Source: Camarhynchus parvulus | Lineage: Eukaryota; Chordata; Aves; Passeriformes; Thraupidae | Assembly: GCF_901933205.1 (NCBI RefSeq) | Contig: NC_044600.1 | Location: 12,438,501 to 12,502,500, forward strand | DNA length: 64,000 nucleotides | Reading direction: 5' to 3' | Shown here: one piece after another, positions 62,576 through 64,000 of the stretch | Layout of the letters: every line of letters begins with the position of its first letter | How positions within the stretch are numbered: the first letter of the stretch is position 1 | Notes under the pieces: model-generated | Told to the model about the DNA's origin: nothing | Database searches by the model: none | The model's input: the letters and a program-made list of their open reading frames with translations, nothing else | Made by a program: the position numbers and the translations under genes

Positions 62576-64000
62576 ATGAAGGAGAGCTACAGAAGTGCTG
62601 GTTACACCATCACCAATAATTGTTTACAGCTACAGGATCTCAAAACAAGTTCCCCATTTCGTACAAGGTACCAGCAGTGTTTGAGGTTGTACCATCTGCC
62701 CAAACAATACTTCCACATTATTGCACCCTATAAATCAAATACAACGGCAGGAAAGCAGGTGGTCATAAACTAACAGAAAAATCAGACCTATATTAGACTA
62801 GATCCACTCATCATGTTGCCCAGTGGTTGAATGCAGACAACAGGCCAATTTATTTAGGTTATCTGTGGCTGACAGGGGTGCTGGGAGAGCATGCACATGT
62901 TCTGGATAACAAGGCTTGCATGTTCTGACTGGTCTGACAGGGAAATACCTTCCCTCTGTCCTCACTGCTACTTGCCTGCTGGGGGTCCCAGAAAAAACCC
63001 AACCAATGCAAGGATCCCCTGGAGGAGGAACACTTCTCTTAGCAAAGAGTGAAGTGGGGCACCTGGGATAGGTAATGATGCTTAGGTAGATGAGCAACTG
63101 CAGCCAGAGACAAGGGCAAGGGGTGTCTCAAAGAGGTAAAGGAATTGATGCGGGTGGGAATTGCAAGTGGAACAGAAGGCACTTGAGTGGAGTGGAAAAG
63201 TTGACTGTAGCATTGATAAGCTGGAATCTTCAGCAGCCTGGCCGCTGTTTGACACCAGGTCTGCTGAAGAAATATCAGCCTCAATGAGAACTCTGCCTGA
63301 GCAAGGATCTCAAGCTGAGAACTGTGGTAAACAATCTGGTTTTTTAGTTGCTTGGGGGTATTTTTGGGTTATTGTTTGTTTGTTTTTAATAATCAAAGAC
63401 CTTGAGCACACCACCAGCAAGATAAGGACAAGAGACAGTGGCACATCCTCTGGAATAGGGAATGGTGCCCATAGCACAGGATTATGCTCAGCACCAGGGC
63501 ACAGCCCCACAACATCTGAGCCCAGCAAGCAGAGTAGGGCAGTGACAGCAGCGGGTCTTGGTGACAGCTCAGGGAGTCACAAGTGGAGTGTAGGTTACAC
63601 ATTGACTTCAAGGTCAATTGAAATCCAGGTGACATTCCAAGACAGGGCTGGGGCCATGCACACCTCCACTGCAGGGACTGAAGCCCCAGAGAGGAGCTGC
63701 AGAGGGGTTCCTGGGCCATGGACATGCTGCCAGGGGCTGGGCAGGGCTGCTGGGGATTGTTGGGGCTGGTGGGGCCCTGGTAACCATCGAGGGGTGTCTG
63801 TCAAATCTACCAGCACACACAGGGGCAGCTCAGGGCAGCAGCAATGCCAACAGAATGTCATATCCTAATGCTGAAATAAGGGCAAAGCTTAATAGGCACA
63901 AGTGACCCTCATTCCAAACCACTGGAACTGCTCTGGTGAGTGCAGGTTACACCAGTTGGAGCCAGTGAGATCCAGCCTCTCTTGATTCTGAGGTCAGATC
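62576..64000. other. Unique sequence with the longest open frame of the window
   Basis: The plus frame at 63161-63868 is 235 codons, the longest here, but its composition (Ser/Gly/Thr-rich, no domain, one short hydrophobic patch WGYFWVIVCLFLII encoded by a TTTTTGGGTTATTGTTTGTT-type run) and overlap with several minus frames argue against coding. The last 100 bases include GGTTACACCAGTTGGAGCC and end GAGGTCAGATC, faintly like a hairpin-element arm and terminus. Confidence 0.4.

Noticed and set aside
63161..63868. 235-codon plus-strand open frame, the longest in the window
   Set aside because: There is no recognisable domain, the composition is low-complexity Ser/Gly/Thr-rich, several minus-strand frames cover the same bases, and no exon boundaries or CpG promoter support it.

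Overview
The window looks like a gene-poor stretch of a bird nuclear genome, probably a passerine. The evidence is CR1 LINE copies in several states of decay, including young-looking 3' ends that finish in the ATTCTGTGATTC-type CR1 tail, relics of the palindromic 'ATTGAAGTCAATGGG' hairpin elements typical of archosaur and turtle DNA, a few very old MIR-like core-SINEs, and AT-rich unique sequence with one GC-rich CpG island. There are no bacterial-style operons, tRNAs, rRNAs, CRISPR arrays or long conserved open frames. The open frames present are almost all chance frames in intergenic, intronic or repeat sequence. The family names used here come from recall of consensus sequences, not from a search.

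Layout: 1-2.8 kb holds two CR1 3' ends facing opposite ways. From 2.8 to 12.5 kb the sequence is mostly unique, with a 34-base poly-A run, one G-rich run and one hairpin-element relic. From 12.6 to 13.5 kb there are two hairpin (MITE-like) relics. From about 14.1 to 15.9 kb there is a badly decayed, long CR1/L3-like LINE that still shows ORF2-derived sequence and its 3' end. From 16 to 26 kb the sequence is unique apart from small tandem repeats, including a degenerate ~55-bp repeat at 20.35-20.56 kb.

The one place with gene-like signals is 25.6-28.3 kb. A CpG island (about 26.88-28.25 kb) carries a 32-36 bp GC-rich minisatellite. Inside it, on the minus strand, is a strong splice donor (GTAAGT). 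About 650 bp further along the minus strand is a 61-codon frame encoding a membrane-segment-rich peptide, preceded by a possible acceptor and followed, about 800 bp on, by an AATAAA. The donor and acceptor phases are compatible. I read this as a candidate two-exon gene of unknown identity. It is not established.

From 28.3 to 48.8 kb the sequence is AT-rich and unique-looking, with hairpin-element relics, two MIR-like SINEs, an (AT)20 microsatellite, and two stretches (33.5 kb and 34.1 kb) dense in recognisable developmental transcription-factor motifs that could be conserved enhancers. From 48.8 to 49.95 kb lies a long antisense CR1 with ORF2 sequence. From 61.4 to 62.08 kb lies another antisense CR1, followed by an unclassified stretch that may be an LTR. 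No gene set working together as a system can be supported from this window.
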